Below are positions 9,272-20,921 of a stretch of DNA of 64,000 nucleotides, one piece after another (position 1 is the stretch's first letter; each line of letters begins with the position of its first letter). Origin of the DNA: Salvia splendens (lineage: Eukaryota > Streptophyta > Magnoliopsida > Lamiales > Lamiaceae); contig NC_056042.1 of NCBI RefSeq assembly GCF_004379255.2, positions 34,637,928 to 34,701,927 on the forward strand, given 5' to 3'. Under the pieces are notes generated by a model. That model had not been told where the DNA came from. It did not search any database and was given only the letters and a program-made list of their open reading frames with translations. The translations under genes were made by a program, and so were the position numbers.

Positions 9272-12200
9272 ATGGTGGGGGCTCTATGCCCAACCATGTT
9301 GTTGGCTCCTTCGGGGGCAACGGAATTGGTTTCTTCCAAGGACCAACTGCGGCACCTTTGGCACCAAGAATGATGCCACCTGCCGAGAAACCACCCAAGT
9401 TTGGAGGATCAGACTTCAAGAGGTGGTATCAAAAGATGTTGTTCTACTTGACAACATTGGGCGTCGCCAACTTCCTCACGGAGAACGAGCCGCCCGCGCC
9501 AAGCGACCAAGAGACTAGGCTCGAAGTCATGGCGGACTATGAAGCTTGGAGAAAAGGGGATTATCTATGTAAAAACTTTATTTTAAGTGCATTAGATGAT
9601 AGCCTCTATAATGTATACTCCAATGTAACCACATCTAAACAAATGTGGGAAAGCCTAGAGAAGAAATATAGCATAGACAATGCTGCAGGGACTGAACAGG
9701 TTGTAGCATCCAAGTTTATGGACTACAAGATGGTCGACTCTCGACCCATCATGGAGCAAGTCCAAGAGCTCCAAATGATCATCCACTCCTTAGTGGCTGA
9801 AGGGATGACCTTGCCCGATAAGTTCCTAAGGTGCACGATCATTGACAAGCTCCCTCCAAGTTGGAAGGACTTCAAGAGTTATCTCAAGCACAAGCGAAAG
9901 CAGATGACCCTTGAAGACTTGATCGTGAAGTTGCGCATTGAGGCCGACGTGCGCAAAAGTGATCAAAAGGCTAAGGGCTTCACCCCAAATGAAGCCAAAG
10001 CCAACCTGTTGGAGCGGGGCGGTCCCTCCAACAAACGCCCTCGCCCAAACCATCCAAACGACAAAGGGAAGGGAAAGCAGCCTTCAAAGAAGTTTGAAGG
10101 CGACTGCTACAAGTGTGGCAAACCAGGCCACTTTGCTAAAGACTGCCGCAGCAAGAAGAAGAAGCCGGCAGCCCACGTCGTTGAGAAGGAGTTCAAGGAC
10201 TGGGATGAGAACGACCTCATTGCAGTGGTCACTGAAGAGGTTAACCTTGTTGATAACAAGGGAGGCTGGTACATCGACACCGGCGCTACTGCTCATGTTT
10301 GCTCCGACAGGAGCAAGTTTGCCTCCTACACTGCTGTTGAAGGGAGGAAGATCAACATGGGGAATCAAGCATCGTCCGAAGTCCTCGGCGTTGGCAACGT
10401 GATTCTCATGATGACGTCTGGCCTAACTATCACTTTGAAGGATGTGCTGCATGTCCCGGACATCCGCAAGAACCTAGTGTCAGGATCAATACTAGTTAAT
10501 AAAGGGTTTAAACTTGTATTTGAGTCCGATAGGTTTGTCTTGTATAAGTTTGGAAAATCCATCGGAAAAGGTTATGTAACCGATGGGCTTTTCAAGCTTA
10601 GTGTAGCAACTCGAAGTGTTGCGAAGCCATTGGCCAATAAGAATAAAGCATCTACTTCCTCTTATTTGATTGAGTGTTCAAATTTGTGGCATTGTAGATT
10701 GGGACATGTAAATTCAAAAGCCATTAAAATATTAGTAAATTTAGATTTACTAAAGGCTAATGAATTGGATATCCAAGATAAATGTGAAATTTGTCTTGAA
10801 GCAAAAATGACTAAGTTGTCGTTTCACTCGGTTGAACGAAGCACAAAACCCCTTGAATTAATTCACACGGATGTATGTGATTTAAAGATGGTGCAAACTA
10901 GAGGTGGTAAAAAGTACTTTATCACTTTCATAGATGATTGCACAAGATATTGCTACATTTATCTTTTAAAAGGCAAAGATGAAGCAATAGAGGCGTTCAA
11001 AAATTATAAGAACGAAGTTGAGAATCAACTTGGTTGTAAAATCAAAATGATTCGAAGCGATAGAGGAGGCGAATATGTAGCCCCGTTTGAGGAGTTATGC
11101 AACGCAAGTGGTATAATTCATCAAACAACTGCTCCATATTCACCACAATCTAATGGTGTTGCAGAACGCAAGAATCGAACTCTAAAAGAGATGATGAATG
11201 CACTGCTACTCAGTTCAGGATTACCACATAACATGTGGGGGGAAGCTGTTTTGACAGCAAACTATATCTTGAATAAAATCCCTCTCAAAGGAAAAGATGT
11301 TACTCCTTATGAGTTGTGGAAGGGAAGGAAGCCATCCTACAAATACCTCAAAGTGTGGGGGTGTTTGGCAAAGGTGATGGTTCCTCCGCCCAAAGAAGTT
11401 ACAATCGGACCTAAGACGGTTGATTGCATCTTCATTGGATATGCACTTAACAGTAGTGCATATCGATTTGTTGTTCACAAGTCTGAAATATCGACTATCA
11501 CAGTAGGAACAACAATTGAGTCGATGAATGCTGTATTTCTCGAAAATACCTTTCCTTGCAAAGATAAGGAAAAAGTATCAACCAATTCTGAGACAAGAAT
11601 TGAAGAAGCCACTAGTTCTAAACAAGTGGAAGAAGAAGCCACTAGTTCTAAATCAACAGATGCGGAACCTGAATCGCGCAAGCGTGCAAGGCCCGATCCA
11701 AAAGATACAGTACTAAGACGTGGTAATAGAGTCAGAACACCAAAAACTTTTGGTCCTGACTACATTGCTTTCATGTTGGATGAAGAACCAACATCGATAA
11801 AAGTAGCCTTTGCTGGCCCAGACGGGCTGCATTGGAGAGAAGCTGTTCAAAGCGAAATTGATTCAATTTTGCTAAACCACACATGGGTGTTGGTTGATTT
11901 GCCCGAAGGTGCTAAACCTTTAGGATGCAAATGGGTTCTTAAAAGAAAGTTTAAGGCCGATGGAACAGTTGATAAGTATAAAGCCCGATTAGTAGTAAAG
12001 GGTTTTAAACAAAAAGAAGGACATGACTTCTTCGATACCTATTCACCTGTAACAAGGATTACATCTATCCGGGTGCTTCTCGCTATTGCTGCATTGCACA
12101 ATCTCGAGATTCATCAAATGGATGTAAAGACCGCGTTTCTGAATGGTGAACTAGAAGACGAAATCTACATGGAACAACCCGAAGGGTTTGTAGTACCTGG

Positions 12201-13326
12201 ACAAGAGAAAAAGGTATGCAAGCTCGTGAAATCCCTATATGGATTGAAACAAGCGCCATTGCAATGGCACTTGAAGTTTGATAATGTGATGTTATCAAAT
12301 GGGTTTAAAATCAACGAGTGCGACAAATGTGTCTACATCAAGAGCACTAATAACGGTCATGTTATAGTGTGTCTCTACGTTGATGATATGTTAATCTTGG
12401 GTAGCAACACTCAAGTAATTAACGATACAAAGGCCATGTTAAAGAGAAACTTTGACATGAAAGACATGGGTCTAGCCGATGTAATTCTTGGAATGAAGAT
12501 TCTAAGAACGAATGATGGAATCATCTTAACACAATCACATTATGTTGAGAAGATATTGAATAAATTCAAAGCCTATGATGGCGCGCCGGTTAAGACTCCA
12601 ATTGAACTCGACGTTCACTTGAGCAAAAACAAAGGCGAGCCCATTGCACAAGAAGAGTATGCACGGGTCATCGGGTGCATTATGTACTTGACTAATTGCA
12701 CTCGACCTGACATTGCTTGTGCCGTGAACAAGTTAAGTCGTTACACGAGCAATCCAAGCAAAGAGCATTGGAGAGCTCTTGTGAGGGTTTTGAGATATTT
12801 AAAACACACTCAAAATCTTGGGCTACACTTCTCGAGATACCCCCCGGTACTTGAAGGGTACTGTGATGCCAATTGGATATCCGATAATAGAGACTCACTT
12901 TCAACAAGTGGATATGTCTTTACTATTGGGGGTGGTGCTGTATCGTGGAAATCCACAAAACAGACCTGTATAGCCCGATCAACAATGGAATCGGAGTTCA
13001 TTGCCTTGGATAAGGCTGGTGAGGAAGCCGAGTGGCTTAAGAACTTCCTTGAAGACATTCCATGTTGGTCTAAGCCAGTGCCACCAGTGCTGATTCACTG
13101 CGATAGCCAAGCGGCTATTGGAAGGGCAAACAATGGTTTCTATAACGGTAAGTCTCGACATATACGTCGACGACATAACACCGTGAGACATTTGATCACA
13201 ACAGGGGTGATCACAATTGACTATGTGAAGTCAATAGATAATCTAGCGGATCCGCTAACCAAAGGGTTAAACCGTGATCAAATGAATAAGTTGCTAGAGG
13301 GAATGGGTTTGAAATCCACAAACTAA
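9247..13326 (+). CDS. Copia gag-pol polyprotein (1359 aa in the open frame)
   Basis: Domains in order are as follows. A UBN2-type gag occupies about residues 50-260. The zinc knuckle [14 protein letters not shown] is at 287-300. The aspartic protease motif DTGA is at 344-347. A GAG-pre-integrase segment ([10 protein letters not shown]) precedes the integrase core, with Asp542 (HTD), Asp605 (RSDRGGEY) and Glu640 (NGVAERKNR). Reverse transcriptase has [19 protein letters not shown] and YVDD at 1044-1047. RNase H includes Asp1207 (CDANW) and STMESEF. All core catalytic motifs are present with no stop codon. The annotated start is the first ATG in this frame; the natural start is probably at 8921, separated by a one-base frameshift. 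Retrotransposition enzymes act in cytoplasmic virus-like particles. Activity is possible but untested. Confidence 0.95.
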   Translation: MAGSMPNMNGGGSMPNHVVGSFGGNGIGFFQGPTAAPLAPRMMPPAEKPPKFGGSDFKRWYQKMLFYLTTLGVANFLTENEPPAPSDQETRLEVMADYEAWRKGDYLCKNFILSALDDSLYNVYSNVTTSKQMWESLEKKYSIDNAAGTEQVVASKFMDYKMVDSRPIMEQVQELQMIIHSLVAEGMTLPDKFLRCTIIDKLPPSWKDFKSYLKHKRKQMTLEDLIVKLRIEADVRKSDQKAKGFTPNEAKANLLERGGPSNKRPRPNHPNDKGKGKQPSKKFEGDCYKCGKPGHFAKDCRSKKKKPAAHVVEKEFKDWDENDLIAVVTEEVNLVDNKGGWYIDTGATAHVCSDRSKFASYTAVEGRKINMGNQASSEVLGVGNVILMMTSGLTITLKDVLHVPDIRKNLVSGSILVNKGFKLVFESDRFVLYKFGKSIGKGYVTDGLFKLSVATRSVAKPLANKNKASTSSYLIECSNLWHCRLGHVNSKAIKILVNLDLLKANELDIQDKCEICLEAKMTKLSFHSVERSTKPLELIHTDVCDLKMVQTRGGKKYFITFIDDCTRYCYIYLLKGKDEAIEAFKNYKNEVENQLGCKIKMIRSDRGGEYVAPFEELCNASGIIHQTTAPYSPQSNGVAERKNRTLKEMMNALLLSSGLPHNMWGEAVLTANYILNKIPLKGKDVTPYELWKGRKPSYKYLKVWGCLAKVMVPPPKEVTIGPKTVDCIFIGYALNSSAYRFVVHKSEISTITVGTTIESMNAVFLENTFPCKDKEKVSTNSETRIEEATSSKQVEEEATSSKSTDAEPESRKRARPDPKDTVLRRGNRVRTPKTFGPDYIAFMLDEEPTSIKVAFAGPDGLHWREAVQSEIDSILLNHTWVLVDLPEGAKPLGCKWVLKRKFKADGTVDKYKARLVVKGFKQKEGHDFFDTYSPVTRITSIRVLLAIAALHNLEIHQMDVKTAFLNGELEDEIYMEQPEGFVVPGQEKKVCKLVKSLYGLKQAPLQWHLKFDNVMLSNGFKINECDKCVYIKSTNNGHVIVCLYVDDMLILGSNTQVINDTKAMLKRNFDMKDMGLADVILGMKILRTNDGIILTQSHYVEKILNKFKAYDGAPVKTPIELDVHLSKNKGEPIAQEEYARVIGCIMYLTNCTRPDIACAVNKLSRYTSNPSKEHWRALVRVLRYLKHTQNLGLHFSRYPPVLEGYCDANWISDNRDSLSTSGYVFTIGGGAVSWKSTKQTCIARSTMESEFIALDKAGEEAEWLKNFLEDIPCWSKPVPPVLIHCDSQAAIGRANNGFYNGKSRHIRRRHNTVRHLITTGVITIDYVKSIDNLADPLTKGLNRDQMNKLLEGMGLKSTN

Positions 13327-13896
13327 AGAATTGTCATAGTGGTAACCCAACCATGATGACTGGAGATCCCAAGAACTTGGTTCAAAGGGACAACTAAGCT
13401 ATGAGAGTTCATGGAAAAACACTCAAACTATATCTATTCCCTAGAGAGCAATAGAGTGTTGGAGAACTTGCCTCGTGGTAAAGGCTAAGTCTATGACTTT
13501 TAATGGTTCTTAAGGATCTCAAAGAGATGGAATTCTCAAAGAGACCAAGTATGGCAAGGTACTTGACTAAGAATCACCTATGTAAGTGCGAAGTGTGGTC
13601 GCTTCATAAAAAAAAAACGCACTTATGAATCCAAAGTGGTGTCCAAGACCGCAATGGACACAAAACGTGAGAACGGATGAGGTTGAGGTGTTTAAGTGTT
13701 AACACCATTGTCTCGGTGCACGCCGTGGGGGATTAGTTCAAAGCATCGCGCTACTAAGCCGCCTGTGTATCCGATGGTGTCGACTATGGAGGGTTCAAAG
13801 TCAACAACTACCTATCCTTATGCTTATATACCTCGCGAGGGTTGAGCTTGTGTCTGCATGCATATGCATTCGGCTATTTCCACTCATGTGGGGGAT
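13327..13896 (+). other. Copia 3' internal region and polypurine tract
   Basis: This is noncoding sequence between the polyprotein stop and the 3' LTR. The purine run GTGGGGGAT just before 13897 is the likely plus-strand primer. Confidence 0.75.
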
Positions 13897-15032
13897 TGTA
13901 AAAATCATGGATTAAATATGCCCGGTCAATGGATTTTGACCAGATAATAAATGTGACGAGACATTTAATTTTGTGAAATTAAATGACATAGCGTCGATAT
14001 ACATTTTACGTAGGTAAATGTAGTATATTCACTTTCTCAAATCCGATTTCCGGTGAGTGAGAAATAGTGGATTAAAGTTGGGCATAATTAGCTTTTAATT
14101 AAAGCTTGGAGATGGAGCTTAGGGAATAATTAACTAGTGTTAATTATCCCACATTGGAGGATTAACACATCTTTAATGTGTATAAATTAAGTGACTTTAT
14201 GTTACTTAATAATTATAGTGGACCAAGATGGGTGAAAGAGCCCACACGCGCGCACACGCGCGCGCCGCCGCCGCCGCCCGCCCGCCCGAGCCCGAGCCCG
14301 TGCCCGTGCTCGTGCTCGTGCTCGTGGTCGCGGGCGCGGGCCGCGGGCCTCGGGCCCGATCCCGATCTCGATCTTGATCTTGGACTTGGACTTGGACTTG
14401 GATCTTGGCAATTGGTCTTTGGGTGGTCTTTGGGCTTGGTGCTTGGCCCAAACTATTCTTTTTGGACCACCGCCGAGTCAGCAATCCAAGTGGCTTGACA
14501 CGTCGTCAAGCGAGGCACAGTCACGGTTGCCACGTGAGAAATCCACACGCTCCACACACGGATGGCACACTCCTGCCACACGTCTGTAACCGACGTCGGT
14601 TACGAATTGCCATGATGACAGCCATCATGGCTGTTGACCCCCTGCAGTGGACTGAGCCTATAAATAGGCCAGCCATTCCATGCATCACTACACAATTCAA
14701 AAAGCATTCTGCATCATAAGCTCTCTCCCTCTCCCTGCATAGTTTTTCTGTCGAAGCTCTGCCCTCTCCTCCATCCAGTTCGCCGGAGCTCTGCTGATTG
14801 CGGTGCTGCATCAATAGAGACGTAGCCGTTTTACCTTTGGGGACGACACGCCAAACCGAAGAGCACTACCGGGGCGTATCTCGTCTTGCGGGAAGAGGCC
14901 TCCTCGACTCGGCTGTCATAGCATACTGGTTTAGTTGTTTCATTTTCGTTGTAACTTCAGTCCTTTTTTGTATTCCTTCTTTTGGGTTGTATTACGCCCG
15001 GTTTTGTTATCTTGTAATCCCAGAAACCAACA
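13897..15032 (+). repeat. 3' LTR of the Copia element (1136 bp)
   Basis: It matches the 5' LTR except for a few point differences and a longer, rearranged simple-sequence block at about 14240-14450. Its TATA box (14659-14666) points toward the PSK copy 2 remnant. TAACT follows at 15033-15037. Confidence 0.93.
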
Positions 15033-15109
15033 TAACTATATTTTGTTTCCTTTTATAATTATCTTGATGTTGCATTTATGATATTTTCCTGTCGACTATT
15101 TCAAACCGG

Positions 15110-15641
15110 TAGGGGTGGCAAATCGTGCGTGTCGGGTCGTTATCGTGTCGACACGATAACGACACGAACACGATAACAGCAAACACGAACACGACCCGTT
15201 AAGAAAACCTCAAACACGAACACGAACACGACACGAAATCCTCAGACACGAACACGACACGAACACGACACGAACCCATTAACGACACGAACCAATTCGG
15301 GTCAACACGACACGATAACAACACGTACACGAGATGACACGATAACGACTCGATAACAACACGACCTGATAACGGTTAAACCTATTAAAAATGAAAATAA
15401 TAAGAATTAATAATATTAAAATATTATTTGTTAACGGATAACACGAACACGACACGAACACGACACGAACACGTATTGTTAACGGATAACACGAACACGA
15501 CACGAACACGACACGAAATTTTCGTGTCCTTAACGGGTCGACCCGATAAGGACACGAACCCAATAAGCTCTGACCCAAACCCATTATTTTCGTGCCGGTT
15601 CGTGTCGTGTTATCGTGTCGTGTCAAAAATTGTCAGCCCTA
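15110..15641. mobile_element. hAT-like MITE of 532 bp made of ACACGAACACG-type repeats (copy A)
   Basis: The termini are TAGGGGTGGCAA at the left and, read inward from the right, TAGGGCTGACAA. The flanks are TCAAACCG and TCAAACCC, an 8 bp duplication with one change; PSK copy 3 has the empty-site form TTTCAAACCCC at the same place. The interior is almost wholly degenerate CACGAACACGA and ATAACGACACG-type units, plus a small AT-rich centre. It has no transposase. The open frames inside are by-products of the repeats. Confidence 0.85.
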
Positions 15642-15711
15642 TCAAACCCCCTACTTTCCCTCTATATGTTTTAAGCTTGTGAAAATTGATTTTTTTCCCT
15701 CTATATGTTTT

Positions 15712-16405
15712 AAATTCATCAACTTTTTTGTCATTTGCACTCTCTTATTTTCATTAACGTGTGCCTCTCGCCCTAATCCATCTATTATTGCAAATGTGAG
15801 TTTTATATTTGATTAAATTTTGTAAAAGGATTGTTGTGAGTCTTAGATTCGATTAAATTCTATAAAAGGATATTAAATTATAGTACCATAATATTTTTGG
15901 CAGGTTCAAATCAGATATTCGATTTTTGGATATTTTGCTCACGTTTAAGGCAATCTTCAACCATACACCAAGTCTCATTTTTTGTGTAGAAAACTTCTCC
16001 AATCATAGTGCAAACCCAAACCTCTATTTGCGTTTTTCTATGGAACAACCCTAAATATTGGTCTACTGCAAAATTTTCGTGAGATATACTAAAAAATTGT
16101 GTAAATTTTAAATTTTGTGTAAATGATGGAATTAAAATTACATTTTAGCGTGACATTTATTTAAAAATAGGTTTGAGTTTGGTGCAAATTATTTGAGATT
16201 GCCTAAATATACTATTAATATTGTTATCATTAATAAATAAGAGTGTGTGTGTGTATGTGTGTTTTAATAGGTAGGAGAGCTTGAGAATTTGGGGGTTGAA
16301 GAAGTAAGTAGTGAAGGAGTGTCAAATGAAGAGTTCAAGATGAGGACTTTGGCTATCGATCTTGATTACGATCCCCCAAAAACCGAACCAGCCCATAATA
16401 ATTAG
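15712..16405 (+). pseudogene. PSK precursor copy 2, degenerate
   Basis: The exon 1-like segment 15712-15795 (KFINFFVICTLLFSLTCASR, then PNPSIIAN) and the exon 2-like segment 16271-16405 keep the frame, splice sites and acidic propeptide of PSK copies 1 and 3. The start is gone: a short local duplication of CCCTCTATATGTTTTAA replaces the TATA-to-ATG segment, and the only ATG there is out of frame. In exon 2 the first conserved Cys is Ser (VSSEGV), Cys-Leu of the second motif is reduced to EEFKM, and the core YIYTQ is replaced after LDY by DPPKTEPAHNN. No PSK peptide can be made. The promoter is also broken by the Copia element and the MITE. Although the sequence is still tidy, I call it a pseudogene rather than a new peptide gene. 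Confidence 0.8.
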
Positions 16406-16705
16406 CCCTAAAAGTTAGGGCAATCTCTCTCTTCAATTTCCCATTACCTAATATAATTGTTTTGATTTCTCTTGTTTAGTGTCATTTCATAGCTAAGGGA
16501 TTATACGACAGGTTTATTTTTCATGGTTTTAAAGCAGCATTCACAATATGCTGCTTTCATCTTTGCAATATTCATGGTCCTAGCCTTCAATTTCTTTATT
16601 AAGTATAATTCATTTGAATTTATACCTTAATTGAAACACAAAATTCATTTAAGTGGAAAAATACATATTAAAAGCATGAAATTACACATTATTGAACGTC
16701 GAAAA
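16406..16705. other. 3' flank of PSK copy 2
   Basis: The first part (GTTAGGGCAATCTCTCTCTT) matches the post-stop block of the other copies. No gene is seen. Confidence 0.5.
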
Positions 16706-17492
16706 TGTGACGCCCCGAGATTTTCGTTGCCTGTCTTTCGAGAAAAATCGGATTTAGTAAATAGATTAACTCGTGTTGTAAAATTATTCTCGACATGTAC
16801 GACTCGTTAGTCTCTTCGTAAGGTTCGCATAAGTTCAACCTTGAGTGATGATTTAAATAATATAGGGCGTTGCTTGGGAATTTATGTGCAAGAGTTTATG
16901 GGGTCTATAGCACAATTATTTGATGAAGAGAATACCAAGAGTTCCTTGAATTAAAATTATACCATGGAAGTTACATACATATTACACTTCTATTTGGTAA
17001 TACATGCTTATAATTTAATTATTTTGGCTCATAATTTGTACTTAACCACATCCATTGGGCTAATAAAGTTGGGCCTATTTGGTTCAAGAATTAATTAGGA
17101 GTGGGCTGCCTGATTTGGAATGGATGGGCCGAATTGTATTAGGGACTGGACTGGTATTTAAATGGCTGGGATGGACTTAAACTTTGGGCCGAAAATTGAA
17201 CTGCTGGGCTTGGTAATTAAATTATGTGGGCAGTGAATGAATACTATGCTTGGGCTAGAATTAAATATGAAATTGAGTTGGAAGCCAGGTTATTAATGCG
17301 TGGTTGTTTATTAAGTTCCAAAGATGGAAAGTATTAAAGTTAGGGACGCGAAAAAAGCCTTCCGGCGTCGCCCACGACGCCTCGGACGGCCTCAAGAAAA
17401 TTCGAAGAAAAGTAAAAGGGATTTCAACGATCCCTATTTTATTTTCGAGAAGATAGAATTTCTCTGGATTTAGTTAAACTAAGGTCGTGACA
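16706..17492 (+). mobile_element. Solo LTR, 787 bp
   Basis: It starts TGTGACGCCCCGAGATTTTC and ends GGTCGTGACA, with flanks GAAAA and GAAAG as an imperfect 5 bp duplication. There is no internal region. The TGTGACG-CCCGAGA start resembles plant Ty3-type LTRs. It is probably the product of LTR-LTR recombination. Confidence 0.7.
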
Positions 17493-18171
17493 GAAAGTAC
17501 ATAATGAAAATTGAAAATACGAAGTTCTCTACAAAATTAAGTTCAGTTGCACGTAAATGTAGTGGATTTTTAAATATTATTATCCGAATTTAATTGATGC
17601 ACTTATAAAAGTCTTAATATTCCATTCGTCCCAAAAAAATAAGTTATTTGGGACAGCACAAAAATTAATGCATTGTTGATTAAAATAAGAGAGATAAGAA
17701 GAAATGTACTTAAAATAGTGTCATTAATTAAAAAGGTCAATGTGAAAATTAGTAGATGGGGCCAATTAAATTTTAGACAATATCATTTTGATTAATCTTA
17801 AATTGTTAGTCTTGATTTTCCCTGTAATAAAAGTAATATCGAACGGACTATTTAATCTCACGATAAATTAATTTTGAACAACCAATTTGATCCAAATTTG
17901 AAAAAAAAAATCTAACCCATCTCTGGTTATTATAAGAGGGTTAAATGTATATTTCTATTAAAAAATTGAAAACATGTATACTTCAGAAAGGGGGAAACAG
18001 CGTTAATTGTAACAATATATTAATGATTAAGTAATATCCATGATTAGATTGATTTTGCTTTTATGAAATTTACCTTCGAATATTGTCGGAAATTTCAAAC
18101 CCCCTTTCCCCTCTATAAATTAAGCTTTATGAAAATTGTTTTATTCATCTCTTTTATAACTATACCACAAA
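17493..18171 (+). promoter_or_regulatory. Promoter of PSK copy 3
   Basis: It holds the family promoter block at about 17970-18120 and a TATA box TATAAAT at 18114-18120, 52 bp before the ATG. 17619-17770 resembles a one-ended Stowaway fragment (TTCCATTCGTCCCAAAAAAA), but no second end is seen. Confidence 0.6.
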
Positions 18172-19443
18172 ATGGAGTATAAATGCATCAATTTTTTTGT
18201 GATTTGCGTTCTTCTATTTTCATTGACGTGTGCCTCTCGCCCTCATCCATCTATTGCTAATGTGAGATGTTGAAATTAACTAAAACTAATTTAAGAATTA
18301 TTCAAACATTAGTAACGAATAATGCTTATGCATAATTTGGTATACATTTTTGTATAACGAATAATGTTAAGGCATAATTTGGTCACATTTAATATCGTAA
18401 ACTGCTAGTGTAGTTTACGATTTTGGCTTAGTTGTTTCCTTTGCGAGTTATTTATTGCTATTTGTGTCTATTCGATCATATTTGTGTGTGTTGTGATTGT
18501 TATCTATGGCGTTTTGGGTTCGGTTTACTTTTATTGGTTTTCTATTTGTTGTTATTTGTGGCCATTCGATCATTCTCTGCATTTTATGATTGTTGTTTAA
18601 TTACATATCTACTTAACCTTGAATTCATATGAAACAACTGCATGGTGTAACTTGTAAGAAATTGATGAATAATATCATCATATGTGTTGATGACCTTTCA
18701 CTTTTGTTCTCATGTTGGTCGTTTGTTGCATTTCTTTTGTTGTGGTTGTAGATAAAACATTTGTTTTTGTCGTTACGTTATTTTTTCTATTTTTCATTTT
18801 TGTACTTGTGGGAGAGCAAATCATATCTCACATCGGAGAATGAACAAGAGTTGCAAGAGCATATAAGGGCTACCTCAACTCCATTAGTATGAGGCCTTTT
18901 GGGGAGTACCCCAATAGCAAAACCGTGAGGGCTTTGCCTAAAACGGACAATATCATACTAATGTGAAGTTCGGGTGTTCGCCATCGATCCCCAACAGTGG
19001 TAGCAGAGCCCTGGTTCAGGGGTTGGGCCTGTGTGGCTCGGGGTTCGGTGGATTGCGCTTGCAAGTTCTCCGATGTCTCTGTGTGAGCTCGACCAAGACC
19101 TGAGGAGTAGCCCAAGAGCAAAACCGTGAGGGCTTTACCCAAAGCGGATAATATCATACTAATGTGGAGTTCGGATGTGTACCACCGAAACCCAACAGTG
19201 CTCTATACTTCTTTACTAATAGTACTATGTTGCTCACCATTTTCAGCTCATGTTCATCCCAATTTCTTTGTTGTTAATTAATGTATATGTGTGCATGTTT
19301 TTAAATAGGATGGAGAAGTTGAAAATTTGGGAGTTGAAGAAGTAAGTTGTGAAGGAGTGTCAAATGAAGAGTGCTTGAAGATGAGGACTCTGGCGGCCGA
19401 TCTTGATTACATCTACACACAACACCACCCACTACAATCTTAA
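18172..19443 (+). CDS. PSK: Phytosulfokine precursor, copy 3 (two exons, 74 aa)
   Basis: This encodes a secreted precursor of the sulfated pentapeptide PSK. Exon 1 is 18172-18261 and exon 2 is 19309-19443, phase 0, with GT/AG borders. The signal peptide is MEYKCINFFVICVLLFSLTC followed by ASRPHPSIAN. Exon 2 carries the conserved cysteines (VSCEGVSNEECLKMRTL) and the core YIYTQ at residues 64-68, preceded by Asp63 and followed by HHPLQS. It is nearly the same as copy 1 but with a shorter C-terminal tail. The 1047 bp intron contains a TRIM-like retroelement. The promoter and TATA are intact, unlike copy 2. PSK promotes growth and regeneration in plants through PSKR; the pentapeptide from copies 1 and 3 would be identical, so they would differ only in expression or processing. 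Confidence 0.92.
18807..19197 (+). mobile_element. TRIM-like element in the PSK copy 3 intron, 3' LTR truncated
   Basis: The left LTR 18807-18996 runs from TGTGGGAGAGC to CCCCAACA. A tRNA-Met-like primer site GTGGTAGCAGAGCC follows at 18997, then a short internal part. A partial second LTR at about 19090-19197 shares AGCAAAACCGTGAGGGCTTT and AATATCATACTAATGTG with the first. The flanks GTACT and GTGCT are a near duplication. There is no coding capacity, as in TRIMs. Confidence 0.7.
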
Positions 19444-20921
19444 TTTATTTTCCCCTAAAGTTAGAGCAATTTATCTATTCAATTAAATAAAAATCCCATT
19501 ACCCAAATATGATTTATTTGTTTTCTCATATTTAGTGACATTTCATAACAAAGGATTTATGAGAGGGTGCTTAAAAGTTCCTATCAACTTTTGTGACTGT
19601 TTAGCCTTGAAAGTTATAATTATAAATTAATGTAAAAAATATTTAGATACACTCATTCATAACAAACAATTTTGTATTATCGTTATTCATAACAATATGT
19701 GTGAAAAACGCAGCAATATAAGGGTTTCGAATGCAGACTAGAGCGTGTTTCCAGTTTACTTATTTTTTTTCTCCCCCATTCCTAATCAGCCTAAAGCAAA
19801 TTTATTTATAGAATTTATATATAATATATTTATATACACAAAAGTTGGTTCCAATATTTTTTTGTCACTAATTATTTAAATAATTTACATTACTGATATT
19901 AGGTGTAATTTTTATAAGTATTATTGATATAAAAATATATTATCATAACAATTATATTCCATATGTCAAGAATTTTATTCAGCATAAATATCAACAATGA
20001 GTATTTATTAAGTTAAAAAATATAAGTTAAAGTTGATTTATAGAAATTAAGATATGACTAAGATATGAGAAAATATTAAAAGTTTAAATGACTAAAATAG
20101 ATTATTTTATCTCCCTTGATATTTAATTATAAAATAAATATATATAACGTGAGAGTAAACTCGGATACTATTACAAATTTTTAATCCATACACCTGAATT
20201 TTGAATTTCATATACCATGATTATGGAGTACTAAATATTAGTATGTGAGACAGCGGGGCCCAGCGGTGGTGTGATTTGATTTAGTTTTGCTTCACGTAAT
20301 TAAAGGGGAAAAACGAATAAAACTCAAATCTGCACTGTCGGCGTTTCATTCATATTCTTTTGCGTTTCAAGCACATAGTATCCTCTGCTGTGATATTTTC
20401 TACAGCAGAGTATCCACCCCCGTTAAAACACTAATAATAATGAGGGTCCCACTTTTCAATATCATTACTTCAACTACTATTCTTCAATTTTCTCTTACTT
20501 TATCAATTTTATCTTAATTCTCAAATTATATAATCCTTTTTAACTTAGTACTGCATTATTTTTGTTCGACTATATTAAGTTAACTCAAATGCGGGCCCAC
20601 GTAACCTATATGCCACTTGTTTTGAATTCACAAGAATATCACAATATGGTGTTAGTAGCTGCGGCAGCCATCAAATTGGCTTTGTCTGCCTAAACTTTTC
20701 CCAATTAAAAGCAAGTGCTTGAATTGATTGTGAAAAATCTACTAGAAATATTTATCTCGGGTTTTAAGGATTTTGAAATATCTCTATATACAACATAATC
20801 ATTGGGGAAAGGTATTTAATTATAACAATCAAATTCTCACTCGGTTCCTAAAAATAGACAACTTGAATTGGCATAATTTTAATTTAATACATAATTAATA
20901 AAGTAAAAGATAGAAAGAAGT
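19444..20921. other. AT-rich intergenic DNA
   Basis: The PSK-type 3' block is at 19446-19560; beyond it no gene, RNA or clear repeat is seen. The open frame at 20287-20517 has no family resemblance. Confidence 0.5.

Larger units (their letters stand above)
7743..15032 (+). mobile_element. Complete Ty1/Copia LTR retrotransposon, 7.29 kb
   Basis: It has two nearly identical LTRs (7743-8832 and 13897-15032) starting TG and ending CA, a long gag-pol frame, a purine-rich tract just before the 3' LTR, and 5 bp TAACT duplications. The integrase-before-reverse-transcriptase order makes it Copia. It lies in the promoter of PSK copy 2 in the same orientation as the gene. LTR point differences are few, for example 7792/13946 region A/G and one extra A in the 3' LTR near 14860; most of the length difference is in a GC-rich simple-sequence tract. 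Insertion therefore looks recent. Confidence 0.95.

Noticed and set aside
11528..11716. Extra genes in other frames of the Copia polyprotein (also 9826-10562, 11221-11681, 12083-13191)
   Set aside because: They are shadow frames of the gag-pol coding sequence.
15279..15682. Arg/Thr/Ser-rich open frames in the MITEs (also 22407-22667)
   Set aside because: They are translations of the ACACGAACACG repeat in several frames, not genes.
17619..17771. Further Stowaway MITE before PSK copy 3
   Set aside because: One end-like motif is present but no matching inverted end or TA-flanked partner could be found.
18807..19197. Cassandra-type TRIM carrying a 5S rRNA-like promoter
   Set aside because: The LTR has no 5S rRNA internal-control-region text; it is a different TRIM-like family.
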